Below, in pieces: positions 1 to 7,585 of a stretch of DNA of 13,583 nt; position 1 is the stretch's first letter; each line of letters opens with the position of its first letter. The notes below the pieces were generated by a model. That model did not search any database, was not told the DNA's origin, and was given only the letters and a program-made list of their open reading frames with translations. Both the position numbers and the translations under genes were made by a program. The stretch lies in NCBI GenBank assembly GCA_027001895.1, contig JALTLP010000236.1:1-13583 (forward strand). Reading direction: 5' to 3'. Source of the stretch: Chromatiales bacterium (GTDB lineage Bacteria; Pseudomonadota; Gammaproteobacteria; UBA6429; Thiohalophilaceae).

Positions 1-1948
1 AAACTGTCTTACCTCTAAAAGCATTCTCATGAGATATTCGTTGTTGCTGTGCATCAGCATTATACCTGAGCTTAACAGTAAACCAGAAGGTTGAACCTTT
101 GTCCGGTTCAGACTCAATGCCAATTACCCCATTCATTAACATCACAAGTTGTTTACTGATACTCAGTCCAAGACCGGTTCCACCAAATTTGCGTGTGGTT
201 GAACCGTCCGCCTGGGTGAAAGATTCAAAGATATTTTCCTGTGCCTCTGCAGAAATACCTATACCTGTATCGATAACCTTAAAGTAAAGTTCGATTGAAT
301 CACTGGACAGGTTTTGTTGCTCAACACTGATAATAACTTCCCCTGTTTGTGTAAACTTAATGGCATTGCCGGTCAGGTTGATAAGGATTTGGCGTAGCCG
401 GCCTTCGTCGCCACAAACAATTCTGGGTAATTGCGGTGGTATCTTTGCAATAATTTCCAGGCCTTTATCATATGCATTGTCTTTTAACAGGTCGACCACA
501 TCTTCTATTGTTTCGTGCAGGTTAAAGTCACGTTGCTCCAGCACCAGCTTGCCTGCTTCTATTTTTGAAAAATCCAGGATGTCATTGATAATGGTAAGCA
601 GAGCCTTGCCTGAACGATAAATAGTTTCAACAAAATGTCGCTGTTTACTGGTCAGCTTTGTGTCCAGCATTATTTCAGTCATACCCAGTACGCCGTTCAT
701 CGGGGTACGAATTTCGTGGCTCATGTTTGCCAGAAATTCACTTTTAGCCTTGCTGGATTCAAGCGCTTGTTCAGTCGCTTTTTGTAATTCTTTTGTGCGT
801 TGAAAAACTTTGTTTTCCAGGAGCAGGTTACTGTTAACCAACTGGTACTGCCTTTTTAGCTGGTTATATCGGATAACAATCAGGCAAATAATTAATACAG
901 CAACAGCAAAAAATGAATAGGTTCTTAATCGCTTTTCAGACTGTACGGCGTTAGACAACCAGAACTTGCTGTCAGGTGTGCCGACCCAGAGTTTCCATTT
1001 ATCAACTCTGTCAATGATTTTCAGGTTAATAACTTCAGAATGGATTAACTCAGGACTTGGCTGGTCATTCTGAAAGTATTGCTTTGACTGTGTCCAGGGG
1101 CCCTCTTTTTCAGGTGTAATAAAATAACGATAGTGAGAATTTTGCAGAACATAGGCATTGTCAGTTAACAGTTTTCTAAATTTGCCTGTCAGGACGATTC
1201 CGGAAATAATACCGGCGAATGGTTTGGTGACATCGTTACTCTGGTTATAAAAAGGAACGGAATAAACAATACCGGAACGATCAGCATCGTTTATCTTAAG
1301 TGGATTAACATGGCTGTTATCGCAGGTAATCACTTCACTGCCACTGATGGCGGGGTAACTTAAACGCGAAATTAAATGCGCGCTGGGCCACATTTTCTGG
1401 AACCAGTCAATTTGTTGCGTTAGCAAATTATATTCATAAGTTTCAATTTCTTCGAGTTGTGCAGGTGCTTTCGTTGTGCCTTGTTTCTGGCTTTTGTTCA
1501 GTCCGGTCGTTGCGCCTGTTTTATTAATGATAAGCTGGTCAAACATATAAACAGGGGTTTGATTTTTTAACAGTCTGGCATTTGGAGAAAATTCTTTTTG
1601 TACAATGTAAATTTCGGATAGCTCAACATTAAGTGTCAGGTTGTTATAAATTTCCTGAATGGTTGTGAGTGCATCAGCCGACAGTTTACTGTGCCCTTGT
1701 CTAAGGTTGGTGACACCCGGCAGACGTGCAATGGTGCGTAAGCTCTGGTAGAGCTGATTAAAAGAAGCTTCTATGGTTTGTTTTACATTGACGGCTCGCT
1801 GATGTTCATCGTGGATATAGTTGTTTTTTAAATCCTTGATATGGTTCTGATACTGGTATTGCACAAATAATAAAATAACCAGACCCAGCGCGAGGAGCGG
1901 TAGGTAATTCAGGGCATTTTTGAACTGTTCAGTAGGGTGTTTCGCCAT
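1..1948 (-). CDS. Membrane sensor histidine kinase, probably hybrid; C-terminus cut by window edge
   Basis: Reading the minus strand from the ATG at 1948 gives 649 uninterrupted codons that run off the left edge. Residues about 15-33 are a membrane segment. Residues about 34-340 form a periplasmic sensor region, which I suspect is a double-Cache domain from its size and its WKLWVGTP-type end. Residues about 341-360 are a second membrane segment, followed by a short coiled linker. The HisKA H-box SHEIRTPMNG places the phospho-acceptor at His411. The ATPase domain has the N-box (N524, N528), G1 DTGIGI at 560-565, F-box FTQADGS at 577-583 and G2 GGTGLGLS at 589-596. The frame then continues into NAFRGKTV, which looks like the lead-in to a receiver domain. 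By family knowledge it autophosphorylates on a periplasmic signal; the ligand is unknown. No good Shine-Dalgarno precedes the ATG, and the frame stays open a little upstream, so the start is moderately certain. Confidence 0.93.
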   Translation of the reverse strand, partial: MAKHPTEQFKNALNYLPLLALGLVILLFVQYQYQNHIKDLKNNYIHDEHQRAVNVKQTIEASFNQLYQSLRTIARLPGVTNLRQGHSKLSADALTTIQEIYNNLTLNVELSEIYIVQKEFSPNARLLKNQTPVYMFDQLIINKTGATTGLNKSQKQGTTKAPAQLEEIETYEYNLLTQQIDWFQKMWPSAHLISRLSYPAISGSEVITCDNSHVNPLKINDADRSGIVYSVPFYNQSNDVTKPFAGIISGIVLTGKFRKLLTDNAYVLQNSHYRYFITPEKEGPWTQSKQYFQNDQPSPELIHSEVINLKIIDRVDKWKLWVGTPDSKFWLSNAVQSEKRLRTYSFFAVAVLIICLIVIRYNQLKRQYQLVNSNLLLENKVFQRTKELQKATEQALESSKAKSEFLANMSHEIRTPMNGVLGMTEIMLDTKLTSKQRHFVETIYRSGKALLTIINDILDFSKIEAGKLVLEQRDFNLHETIEDVVDLLKDNAYDKGLEIIAKIPPQLPRIVCGDEGRLRQILINLTGNAIKFTQTGEVIISVEQQNLSSDSIELYFKVIDTGIGISAEAQENIFESFTQADGSTTRKFGGTGLGLSISKQLVMLMNGVIGIESEPDKGSTFWFTVKLRYNADAQQQRISHENAFRGKTV

Positions 1949-2022
1949 ATGTGTACTTATCGGCAAAAAATGGCTGAAAATTAGGGTTTGTTTAGATATA
2001 TCCCGGAATAAGCAATAAAAAA

Positions 2023-2069
2023 ATGCGGATTGGGTATGGGGCTGACGGCTCCCCATACTCAGTCCGCAT
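2023..2069 (-). terminator. Rho-independent terminator after the peroxiredoxin gene
   Basis: A 19-bp stem (2023-2041 with 2051-2069, including two G-T wobbles) closes a 9-nt loop. On the minus strand it is followed by a run of T (the A-run at about 2017-2023). It lies 8 bp past the stop of the peroxiredoxin-glutaredoxin gene. The sequence just right of 2069 is also T-rich, so it may work in both directions. It separates the peroxidase gene from the downstream histidine kinase. Confidence 0.88.
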
Positions 2070-2077
2070 GCTTGTTT

Positions 2078-2815
2078 TTAAGCGACCTTCTGGAAGTATT
2101 TTTCCAGAGCTTCTGCGCCACCAATATGGCTGCCATTGATATAAACCTGCGGCACTGTATCGGCACCGGTAATGGTTTTAAGACTTTTTTCGGTGATATT
2201 TCTGTTTAATTCAATCACTTCGTAATCCAGCCCGTGCTCTTCCAATAACTGTTTTGCGTGTGCACAATGTGGGCAGCCTTTTTTGGTAAACAGGCTAATT
2301 TCGTCCGGCTTTTTGGCATTTGGGTTAATGTAATTGAGCATGGTATCCGCATCGGAGACTTCAAACGGGTCACCCGGTACATTGTCTTCGATAAACATTT
2401 TTTCAATAATGCCGTTTTTAACCAGCATCGAATAGCGCCATGAACGCTCGCCAAACCCGAGGTCGCTCTTGTCTACCAGCATATCCATGCCACGGGTAAA
2501 CTCGGCATTGCCGTCCGGGATAATGGTAATATTTTCGGCATCCTGATCCTGTTTCCAGGCATTCATCACAAAAGTATCGTTGACCGACACGCAAATAATG
2601 TCGTCCACCCCGTTTTGCTTAAAGGTCTTAGCCAGCTCGTTAAAACGCGGTAAATGGCTGGACGAGCAGGTAGGGGTAAATGCACCGGGCAGGCTGAAAA
2701 CCACCACGGTTTTATTATTAAAAAGTTCGTCCGTTGTCACGTCTTTCCACGCATCATTTTCTCGAGTGTGGAAGGTAACATTAGGGATATTCTGGCCTTC
2801 TTTATTGCTTAACAT
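2078..2815 (-). CDS. Hybrid peroxiredoxin-glutaredoxin (Prx5-Grx)
   Basis: This is a fusion of a Prx5-type thioredoxin-fold peroxidase (about residues 5-165) and a glutaredoxin (about 172-245). The PGAFTPTC motif places the peroxidatic cysteine at residue 50. The glutaredoxin active site is CPHC at 181-184, followed by the cis-proline loop TVPQVYINGSHIGG. In the characterised family (for example Haemophilus influenzae PGdx, about 240 residues) the fused domain lets glutathione reduce the peroxidase directly, so the enzyme removes H2O2 and alkyl hydroperoxides in the cytosol. I chose the ATG at 2815 because AGGAGA lies just upstream of it and the product then has family length. An ATG at 2839 would add eight residues without a good ribosome binding site. 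It is divergent from oxyR, ends in its own terminator, and probably responds to OxyR. Confidence 0.96.
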   Translation of the reverse strand: MLSNKEGQNIPNVTFHTRENDAWKDVTTDELFNNKTVVVFSLPGAFTPTCSSSHLPRFNELAKTFKQNGVDDIICVSVNDTFVMNAWKQDQDAENITIIPDGNAEFTRGMDMLVDKSDLGFGERSWRYSMLVKNGIIEKMFIEDNVPGDPFEVSDADTMLNYINPNAKKPDEISLFTKKGCPHCAHAKQLLEEHGLDYEVIELNRNITEKSLKTITGADTVPQVYINGSHIGGAEALEKYFQKVA

Positions 2816-2902
2816 GTTGTTTCTCCTGTGTTTAGTCATTTAGTTAAGGGCTGGTTTGTAACCAATAACATGCAGTTTAGACTCAATCTAAAAATAAATC
2901 TA

Positions 2903-2939
2903 TTTGATTAATATTATAATATTGATATATTTATACTAT
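2903..2939. promoter_or_regulatory. Candidate OxyR binding site
   Basis: Compared with the E. coli OxyR pattern ATAG-N7-CTAT-N7-ATAG-N7-CTAT, this stretch gives TTTG-N7-TTAT-N7-ATAT-N7-CTAT, about 12 of 16 defined positions. It spans the proposed -10 to -35 of the peroxidase promoter, between the peroxidase gene and oxyR. The region is very AT-rich, so chance similarity is a real possibility. Confidence 0.4.
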
Positions 2940-2942
2940 CAA
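2913..2942 (-). promoter_or_regulatory. Promoter of the peroxiredoxin-glutaredoxin gene
   Basis: On the minus strand TTGATA (2942-2937) and a perfect TATAAT (2918-2913) are 18 bp apart, a good sigma-70 match. Transcription would begin near 2906, giving a leader of about 90 nt before the ATG at 2815. Confidence 0.65.
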
Positions 2943-2980
2943 AGAGTGGAATTTGTCAGTGTGGGTGCCGCACTCTTTGA
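2939..2980. repeat. 10-bp perfect inverted repeat beside the peroxiredoxin promoter
   Basis: TCAAAGAGTG at 2939-2948 is the exact reverse complement of CACTCTTTGA at 2971-2980, with 22 bp between. The left arm overlaps the -35 hexamer of the peroxidase promoter, and the right arm touches the first repeat copy. There is no T-run after it, so it does not look like a terminator. It could be an operator or a leader hairpin of an oxyR transcript. Confidence 0.6.
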
Positions 2981-3098
2981 GAAAGTATTCATAGATTGCT
3001 TCGTCGCTACACTCCTCGCAACGACCAAAGCGAGGGGCTGCTGTTATCGACAGGGTAATAACGGGGTCATTGCGAGAAACAACGTGGCGCGGCAATCT
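2979..3098. repeat. REP/MITE-like palindromic element, copy 1
   Basis: This is the first of two near-identical units with a 122-bp period. The core runs from AGATTGC (2993) to GCAATCT (3098), 106 bp with 7-bp terminal inverted repeats. Inside is a hairpin CCTCGC (3014-3019) / GCGAGG (3030-3035). Ends of the ATTGCGAG...GCAATCT type resemble dispersed palindromic repeats common in many proteobacterial genomes. No protein-coding potential is evident. Confidence 0.8.
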
Positions 3099-3100
3099 GA

Positions 3101-3221
3101 GAGAAAGTATTCATAGATTGCTTCGTCGCTACACTCCTCGCAACGACCAAAGCGAGGGGCTGCTGTTATCGACAGGGCAATAATGAGGTCATTGCGAGCC
3201 ACGGCAGTGGCGCGGCAATCT
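3101..3221. repeat. REP/MITE-like palindromic element, copy 2
   Basis: This second unit has its core from AGATTGC (3115) to GCAATCT (3221), 107 bp. It matches copy 1 almost base for base up to about 3198 and diverges mainly between the ATTGCGAG and GCGCGGCAATCT blocks near the right end. The 14-bp lead-in GAGAAAGTATTCAT precedes both copies, so the unit seems to have been duplicated together with flanking DNA. It ends 28 bp before the oxyR start codon. Confidence 0.8.
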
Positions 3222-3249
3222 ACAACTTATACGCAGGAAATAACAAAAT

Positions 3250-4134
3250 ATGCATTTACCTACTCTTAAACAGCTACGTTATTTGCTGGCGTTAAACGAA
3301 ACCGGCCATTTTGGTAAAGCGGCTGAAATCTGCTTTGTGTCGCAACCCGCTTTTAGCGTAGCGATTAAAGAGCTGGAAAACCTGCTGAATGTTCAACTGG
3401 TAGATCGCACCAATAAAAGCGTGACCATTACTTCGATAGGCCAGCGTATTATTCAGCAGGCACAGCTGTGTATTCGTGATGCAGAAGGTCTAATGGAAAT
3501 TGCCCGCGACTACCAGTCACCACTAACCGGTATGCTTAAAATGGGTGTTATTCCAACCATTGCGCCATTTTTATTGCCTAAAGTATTGCCGGCGATACGC
3601 AAAAATTTTCCGCAGTTGGAGCTTTATTTCAAAGAAGATCAAACGGAGAAAATCTACCATCAACTGATGTCCGGCCAGCTTGATATTTTGCTTTTAGCAC
3701 TGCCCTACGAAATGAAAAACACCGAACAACTGCCCTTGTTTAACGATAAATTTATGCTGGCCAGCCGGGCGGGTAGCCAGTTGCTGGATGCAGAAAACTA
3801 CAGGCTGAACAGCCTGGATAGTGAGAGTATTTTATTACTCGAAGAAGGCCACTGCCTGCGTGACCATGCGCTGTCTGCCTGCAAATTACATAAGCCGGAA
3901 AAAATCAGTCGATTTAGTGCCACCAGCCTGTTTACGCTGGTGCAAATGGTAGAGAGTGACCTGGGCATCACCTTTTTACCCGAAATGGCATCCGGTTCAG
4001 CCTTGCTCAGTGGTACCCATATAGAACTAACCGCGCTCAAGGAAAACAGTTTTCGGCAGATAGGGCTGGTGTGGCGAAAAGGCAGCGCCCGCGCAGAAGA
4101 ATTTAAGCAACTAGGCCAGTTTATCCATCCCTGA
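3250..4134 (+). CDS. oxyR: OxyR-type LysR-family redox regulator
   Basis: The product has 294 residues, a normal LysR length. Residues about 1-60 are the winged helix-turn-helix (LKQLRYLLALNETGHFGKAA...SQPAFS), and about 90-290 are the periplasmic-binding-protein-like sensor fold. The decisive feature is LLLEEGHCLRDHALSAC: Cys202 and Cys211 are nine residues apart and correspond to the E. coli OxyR redox pair C199 and C208, with the GHCLRD context kept. This supports a peroxide sensor that forms a disulfide and activates antioxidant genes. Its divergent neighbour, the peroxiredoxin-glutaredoxin, is the obvious target. AGGA lies 11 nt before the ATG, a rather long spacing. The leader contains two tandem palindromic repeats, so expression may depend on a promoter upstream of or within them. 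Confidence 0.93.
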   Translation: MHLPTLKQLRYLLALNETGHFGKAAEICFVSQPAFSVAIKELENLLNVQLVDRTNKSVTITSIGQRIIQQAQLCIRDAEGLMEIARDYQSPLTGMLKMGVIPTIAPFLLPKVLPAIRKNFPQLELYFKEDQTEKIYHQLMSGQLDILLLALPYEMKNTEQLPLFNDKFMLASRAGSQLLDAENYRLNSLDSESILLLEEGHCLRDHALSACKLHKPEKISRFSATSLFTLVQMVESDLGITFLPEMASGSALLSGTHIELTALKENSFRQIGLVWRKGSARAEEFKQLGQFIHP

Positions 4135-4214
4135 TTTACCAGTATATTCAAATACTTAACATATCTATGACCTTATAAATTACCTTAATATTATCCTTAT
4201 AGTATGTGCTGTAT

Positions 4215-4281
4215 AGTTGGCATACTTTTTTGTCGATGCGGGCCGTAAGTTGGCATGTATGTTTTGTCTTCTAGCCGGCAT
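4215..4281 (+). promoter_or_regulatory. Repeated AGTTGGCAT boxes upstream of sat
   Basis: AGTTGGCAT occurs at 4215-4223 and again at 4248-4256, exactly 33 bp apart, about three helical turns. A weaker relative, AGCCGGCAT, is at 4273-4281. All are on the same strand between oxyR and sat. The layout suggests binding sites for an activator, but I do not recognise the regulator and found no convincing sigma-70 hexamer pair here. Confidence 0.4.
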
Positions 4282-4350
4282 CAAATCAGGGTTTAAGAAT
4301 AAATGCGATTACTTCAAACCGGTATTCGCCAACAATGAGGATACACACCG

Positions 4351-5535
4351 ATGATCAAACCAATTGGTTCAGATGAACTACAACCACGCTTCGTCTATGA
4401 CGTTGCCGAACACGACAAGCTTAGTAAAGAAGCCGAGTCTTTACCTTCTGTTGTAATCAGCTCACAAGCTGCCGGTAACGCGGTAATGATGGGTGGTGGT
4501 TACTTTAACCCGTTAAAAGGTTTTATGAATGTAGCCGATGCAATGGGCGCTGCTGAAAAGATGACCTTAAGCGACGGTTCTTTCTTCCCGGTTCCTGTTA
4601 TGTGCTTACTTGAAAATACCGATGCAATCGGTGATGCAAAACGTATTGCCCTGCGTGACCCTAATGTAGACGGTAACCCGGTTCTTGCCATTATGGACGT
4701 TGAAGCGATTGAAACGGTTTCTGATGAGCAGATGAAAGTGATGACCGACAAAGTTTATCGCACAGATGATATGGAACACCCCGGCGTAGCTGCATTTAAC
4801 AGCCAGGGACGTACCGCTGTTTCAGGCCCTATCCAGGTGCTTAACTTCAGCTACTTCCAGAATGAATTCCCGGACACTTTCCGTACTGCGGTAGAAATTC
4901 GTAACGAAATTAAAGAACGCGGCTGGAAAAAAATTGTTGCCTTCCAGACACGTAACCCAATGCACCTGGCACACGAAGAACTTTGCCACATGGCAATGGA
5001 TCGTTTAGGTTGTGATGGCCTGGTGATTCATATGTTGCTTGGTAAGCTTAAGCCCGGTGATATCCCTGCCCCGGTTCGTGATGCGGCGATTCGTAAAATG
5101 GTTGAGCTGTATTTCCCACCTAACAGCGCAATGGTAACCGGTTACGGTTTCGATATGCTGTATGCTGGCCCACGCGAAGCGGTACTGCATGCTTACTTCC
5201 GCCAAAACATGGGTGCGACACACTTTATTATTGGTCGTGACCATGCTGGTGTGGGTGATTACTACGGTGCATTTGATGCACAAACTATTTTCGAAGACGA
5301 AGTGCCAGCCGGTGCTTTAGATATTGAAATATTCAAGGCAGATCATACTGCATGGTCTAAGAAACTGAACAAAGTTGTGATGATGTGCGAAGCACCTGAC
5401 CACGAAAAAGAAGACTTTGTACTGTTATCCGGTACCAAGGTACGTGAAATGTTAGGTAAAGGCGAAGCGCCACCTAAAGAATTCTCACGACCAGAAGTGG
5501 CTAAAATTTTAATTGACTACTACCAGTCACTTTAA
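4351..5535 (+). CDS. sat: ATP sulfurylase (sulfate adenylyltransferase)
   Basis: The enzyme interconverts ATP plus sulfate with APS plus pyrophosphate in the cytoplasm. Its 394 residues show an N-terminal PUA-like part (about 1-170) and the catalytic nucleotidyl-transferase fold (about 175-390). The active-site motif is QTRNPMHLAH (Q199, R201, N202, H205, H208), followed by the nucleotide-binding GRDHAG at 295-300. There is no APS-kinase domain, and no cysD/cysN pair is nearby. Proteins of this stand-alone type serve sulfur-oxidising gammaproteobacteria in the reverse direction, making ATP from APS; assimilation is possible but less likely here. GAGGA precedes the ATG at good distance. The gene is probably monocistronic, with about 215 bp of upstream DNA and a terminator 17 bp after the stop. 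Confidence 0.97.
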   Translation: MIKPIGSDELQPRFVYDVAEHDKLSKEAESLPSVVISSQAAGNAVMMGGGYFNPLKGFMNVADAMGAAEKMTLSDGSFFPVPVMCLLENTDAIGDAKRIALRDPNVDGNPVLAIMDVEAIETVSDEQMKVMTDKVYRTDDMEHPGVAAFNSQGRTAVSGPIQVLNFSYFQNEFPDTFRTAVEIRNEIKERGWKKIVAFQTRNPMHLAHEELCHMAMDRLGCDGLVIHMLLGKLKPGDIPAPVRDAAIRKMVELYFPPNSAMVTGYGFDMLYAGPREAVLHAYFRQNMGATHFIIGRDHAGVGDYYGAFDAQTIFEDEVPAGALDIEIFKADHTAWSKKLNKVVMMCEAPDHEKEDFVLLSGTKVREMLGKGEAPPKEFSRPEVAKILIDYYQSL

Positions 5536-5552
5536 GTTTTTACGCTTACAAG

Positions 5553-5589
5553 AAAGGCCGAAGTGATGTAAGTTGCTTCGGCCTTTTTT
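5553..5589 (+). terminator. Rho-independent terminator of sat
   Basis: AAAGGCCGAAG at 5553-5563 pairs perfectly with CTTCGGCCTTT at 5576-5586 around a 12-nt loop, and the T-run extends to 5589. It lies just after the sat stop and isolates sat from the glycosyltransferase gene. Confidence 0.92.
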
Positions 5590-5649
5590 ATATGGTGTGT
5601 TAAATAATCATGTTACACTTTTAGTCTGTACACATTTAGGAAATATAAA

Positions 5650-6753
5650 ATGCGAATAGTGGTTTTATGCCTGTCACCTTCACGTGGTGGTCTTGAACTC
5701 TATGCTCTGGAAGAAATTCGTCAACTTAAGCAACGCGGCCATGAATGTTTCGCGGTTGTCACGCCCGGCGGATATTCAGAGTCTGTCCTGCAAAAAGAAA
5801 AAATTCCTTATGCTGCTTTAACGTTATCACTTAAAAGGTTGCCCCTGTTTGCTGCGAAGAAGCTGGCTTTAATTCTTAAGGAATTTAATGCCGATATTCT
5901 GCATTTTCACTGGGGCAAAGATTTATACCTTGCATCTCTTGCAAAATTTATGGCCGGCGAAAAGCTTAAGTTGGTGCATACCCGGCACATGCACTATACC
6001 CGCAATAAAAAAGATATTTTCCATCGCTGGTATTACCGGCAACTGGATTTATTAATTGCCGGTACAAAATTATTGCAAAAGCTGGCAAGGCAATATCTGG
6101 TAGTCGACAGTGACAAGATTAAGGTGTTGTATATTGGTGTAGCACCTCCAAAGGGAAACGTTCCGGACTGTGAACAGTTTTATCAGCAAGCAGGTTTTGT
6201 CAGGCGAAAATTAAATCTCGCTATTTTTGGGCGTATTGAACACGGCAAAGGCCAGCATATACTGGTTGAAGCAATGCAAACCCTTGTTGCTAATGGCTGT
6301 GATATTTCGTTAACCATGATAGGCCATACCATGGATGCGCGTTACAAGGAAAAACTTGAACAAACTATCCAGCAAGCCAATTTGGATAAAAACATCCAGT
6401 TTAAATCATTCGTCGAAAATGCAACCGAATGTATGCCCTGCTTTGATGTGCTGGTATTAACCACCTATTGTGAAATGTTTGGCCTGGTACTGGTTGAAGC
6501 GATGCGTGCCGGTGTTGCTGTTGTGGGCACCGATGCCGGCGGCGTACCGGAAATTATCGAACATCAGGTCAGCGGCTTACTGGTTAAGCCCGGCAGCGCT
6601 AAAGATATGCAGCAGAAAATTGAGCTGCTTTACAAGCAACCCGAATTATTAAAACGCTATGCAGAAAATGGCAAAGCACAAGCAGACAATATTTTTTCTG
6701 ATGAGCTTCACTACAACGAACTGGAAAAATTATTATTCGATGTTATTCAGTAA
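5650..6753 (+). CDS. Glycosyltransferase family 4 (GT-B fold)
   Basis: This 367-residue retaining glycosyltransferase starts with MRIVVLCLSPSRGGLELYAL, the usual N-terminal GT4 acceptor domain with its glycine-rich loop. The C-terminal donor domain begins near GRIEHGKGQ (194-202). The EX7E motif is E275-MFGLVLV-E283, followed by GVPEIIEH, the classic nucleotide-sugar binding end of group 1 transferases. It would transfer a sugar from an activated donor to LPS core, O-antigen or another surface glycan on the cytoplasmic side of the membrane; donor and acceptor cannot be read from sequence. AGGAAA precedes the ATG. It ends 10 bp from a convergent GT2 gene with no terminator visible between them. 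Confidence 0.93.
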   Translation: MRIVVLCLSPSRGGLELYALEEIRQLKQRGHECFAVVTPGGYSESVLQKEKIPYAALTLSLKRLPLFAAKKLALILKEFNADILHFHWGKDLYLASLAKFMAGEKLKLVHTRHMHYTRNKKDIFHRWYYRQLDLLIAGTKLLQKLARQYLVVDSDKIKVLYIGVAPPKGNVPDCEQFYQQAGFVRRKLNLAIFGRIEHGKGQHILVEAMQTLVANGCDISLTMIGHTMDARYKEKLEQTIQQANLDKNIQFKSFVENATECMPCFDVLVLTTYCEMFGLVLVEAMRAGVAVVGTDAGGVPEIIEHQVSGLLVKPGSAKDMQQKIELLYKQPELLKRYAENGKAQADNIFSDELHYNELEKLLFDVIQ

Positions 6754-6763
6754 ACAAACTTTG

Positions 6764-7585
6764 TTATAATTTTTTAATTCCGTTTTTACAAACAAAGGCT
6801 TTTATCTTGCGGTTTTCATTACTTATTCTTAAATTCTCATCACTGTCCTGGCGAGTGTTCTTATGATAAAGATGGTAAACCGGAATTAAAAACTTAACAC
6901 TCTTTGTCGCCATGCCCAGCCCTTCAAAGCGCCATTGTAAATCACTGTCTTCACCACCCACCCCTTTTAAATCTTCGTTGTAACCATTAATGGCGAGCAG
7001 ATCTTTTTTGTAACAGGAAAAGTTGCAACCGATAATGCCTACCGGTTTTTTGCCGCGCAGCCATTGCATAAAACGAGATGACAGGCCGACTTCATAGCTG
7101 CGTACTTTATCGAGGTGCAATGGTATTAACAGTAGCAAAAACAATAAACGACTCTGAATAATATGAATCAGCCCGGGATTTTTTCGCACCATACGGGAAG
7201 TCACGGGGCCAAGATATACCCTGCGACCCGTTAAAAATTTCCCCTGTTCAGCACTGGCAAGATGTTGTTTAACAAAGTTTGCATCGGGAATGCAGTCGCC
7301 ATCCAGAAACATTAAATAATCACTATGTGCAAAATCTATTGCGCGGTTAACCGCCAGCGGTTTGCGCCAGCCATCATCGGGCTGGGTCAGGTGGTGAAAA
7401 TTCGGTTTGGCTTTATATGGCGCAAGAAAATTCTGCATTTCCTCACTTTCACAATCTTCGGTGATGATGATTTCAAATGCTTTTTCAGTCTGACGCTCCA
7501 GTGCGTATAAAATATTTTGTAATGCCTGGGTGTCTTTATAAACCGCGATAATCACGCTGGCTTTCAGGGTGGAGGGGGTATTCAA
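6764..7585 (-). CDS. Glycosyltransferase family 2 (GT-A fold) with C-terminal GT7-like motif
   Basis: The 273-residue product opens with SVIIAVYKDTQALQNIL, the GT2 nucleotide-binding strand, and has the metal-binding DGD at 95-97 (FLDGDCIPD). GVGGEDSDLQWRF at 208-220 is the C-terminal ED-containing catalytic segment seen in GT2 proteins with a galactosyltransferase-like C-terminal domain. A hydrophobic stretch near 147-157 may touch the membrane. It is probably an inverting transferase for LPS or another surface polysaccharide; the substrate is unknown. The start is TTG at 7585: an in-frame stop lies at 7603-7601, no ATG lies between, and a weak GAG stands 8 nt ahead. It converges on the GT4 gene, so the two form a small glycan locus but not one operon. 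Confidence 0.9.
   Translation of the reverse strand: MNTPSTLKASVIIAVYKDTQALQNILYALERQTEKAFEIIITEDCESEEMQNFLAPYKAKPNFHHLTQPDDGWRKPLAVNRAIDFAHSDYLMFLDGDCIPDANFVKQHLASAEQGKFLTGRRVYLGPVTSRMVRKNPGLIHIIQSRLLFLLLLIPLHLDKVRSYEVGLSSRFMQWLRGKKPVGIIGCNFSCYKKDLLAINGYNEDLKGVGGEDSDLQWRFEGLGMATKSVKFLIPVYHLYHKNTRQDSDENLRISNENRKIKAFVCKNGIKKL

Noticed and set aside
99..620. Plus-strand open frames of 62 and 86 codons
   Set aside because: They lie antisense to the conserved ATPase and HisKA-linked region of the histidine kinase and resemble no protein.
2815..2839. ATG at 2839 as start of the peroxiredoxin-glutaredoxin gene
   Set aside because: The AGGAGA ribosome binding site lies downstream of this ATG and serves the ATG at 2815, which also gives the usual family N-terminus.
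2904..3116. 70-codon plus-strand frame before oxyR
   Set aside because: It runs through the promoter region and the REP-like repeat, has no ribosome binding site, and its composition follows the repeat.
2979..3221. Possible CRISPR array
   Set aside because: There are only two units, each about 120 bp and nearly identical across their full length, with no spacer-like variable segments.
4218..4236. Sigma-54 promoter at TTGGCAT upstream of sat
   Set aside because: The -24 GG is present, but the base pair expected to be GC at -12 is TG, and the second box fails the pattern too.
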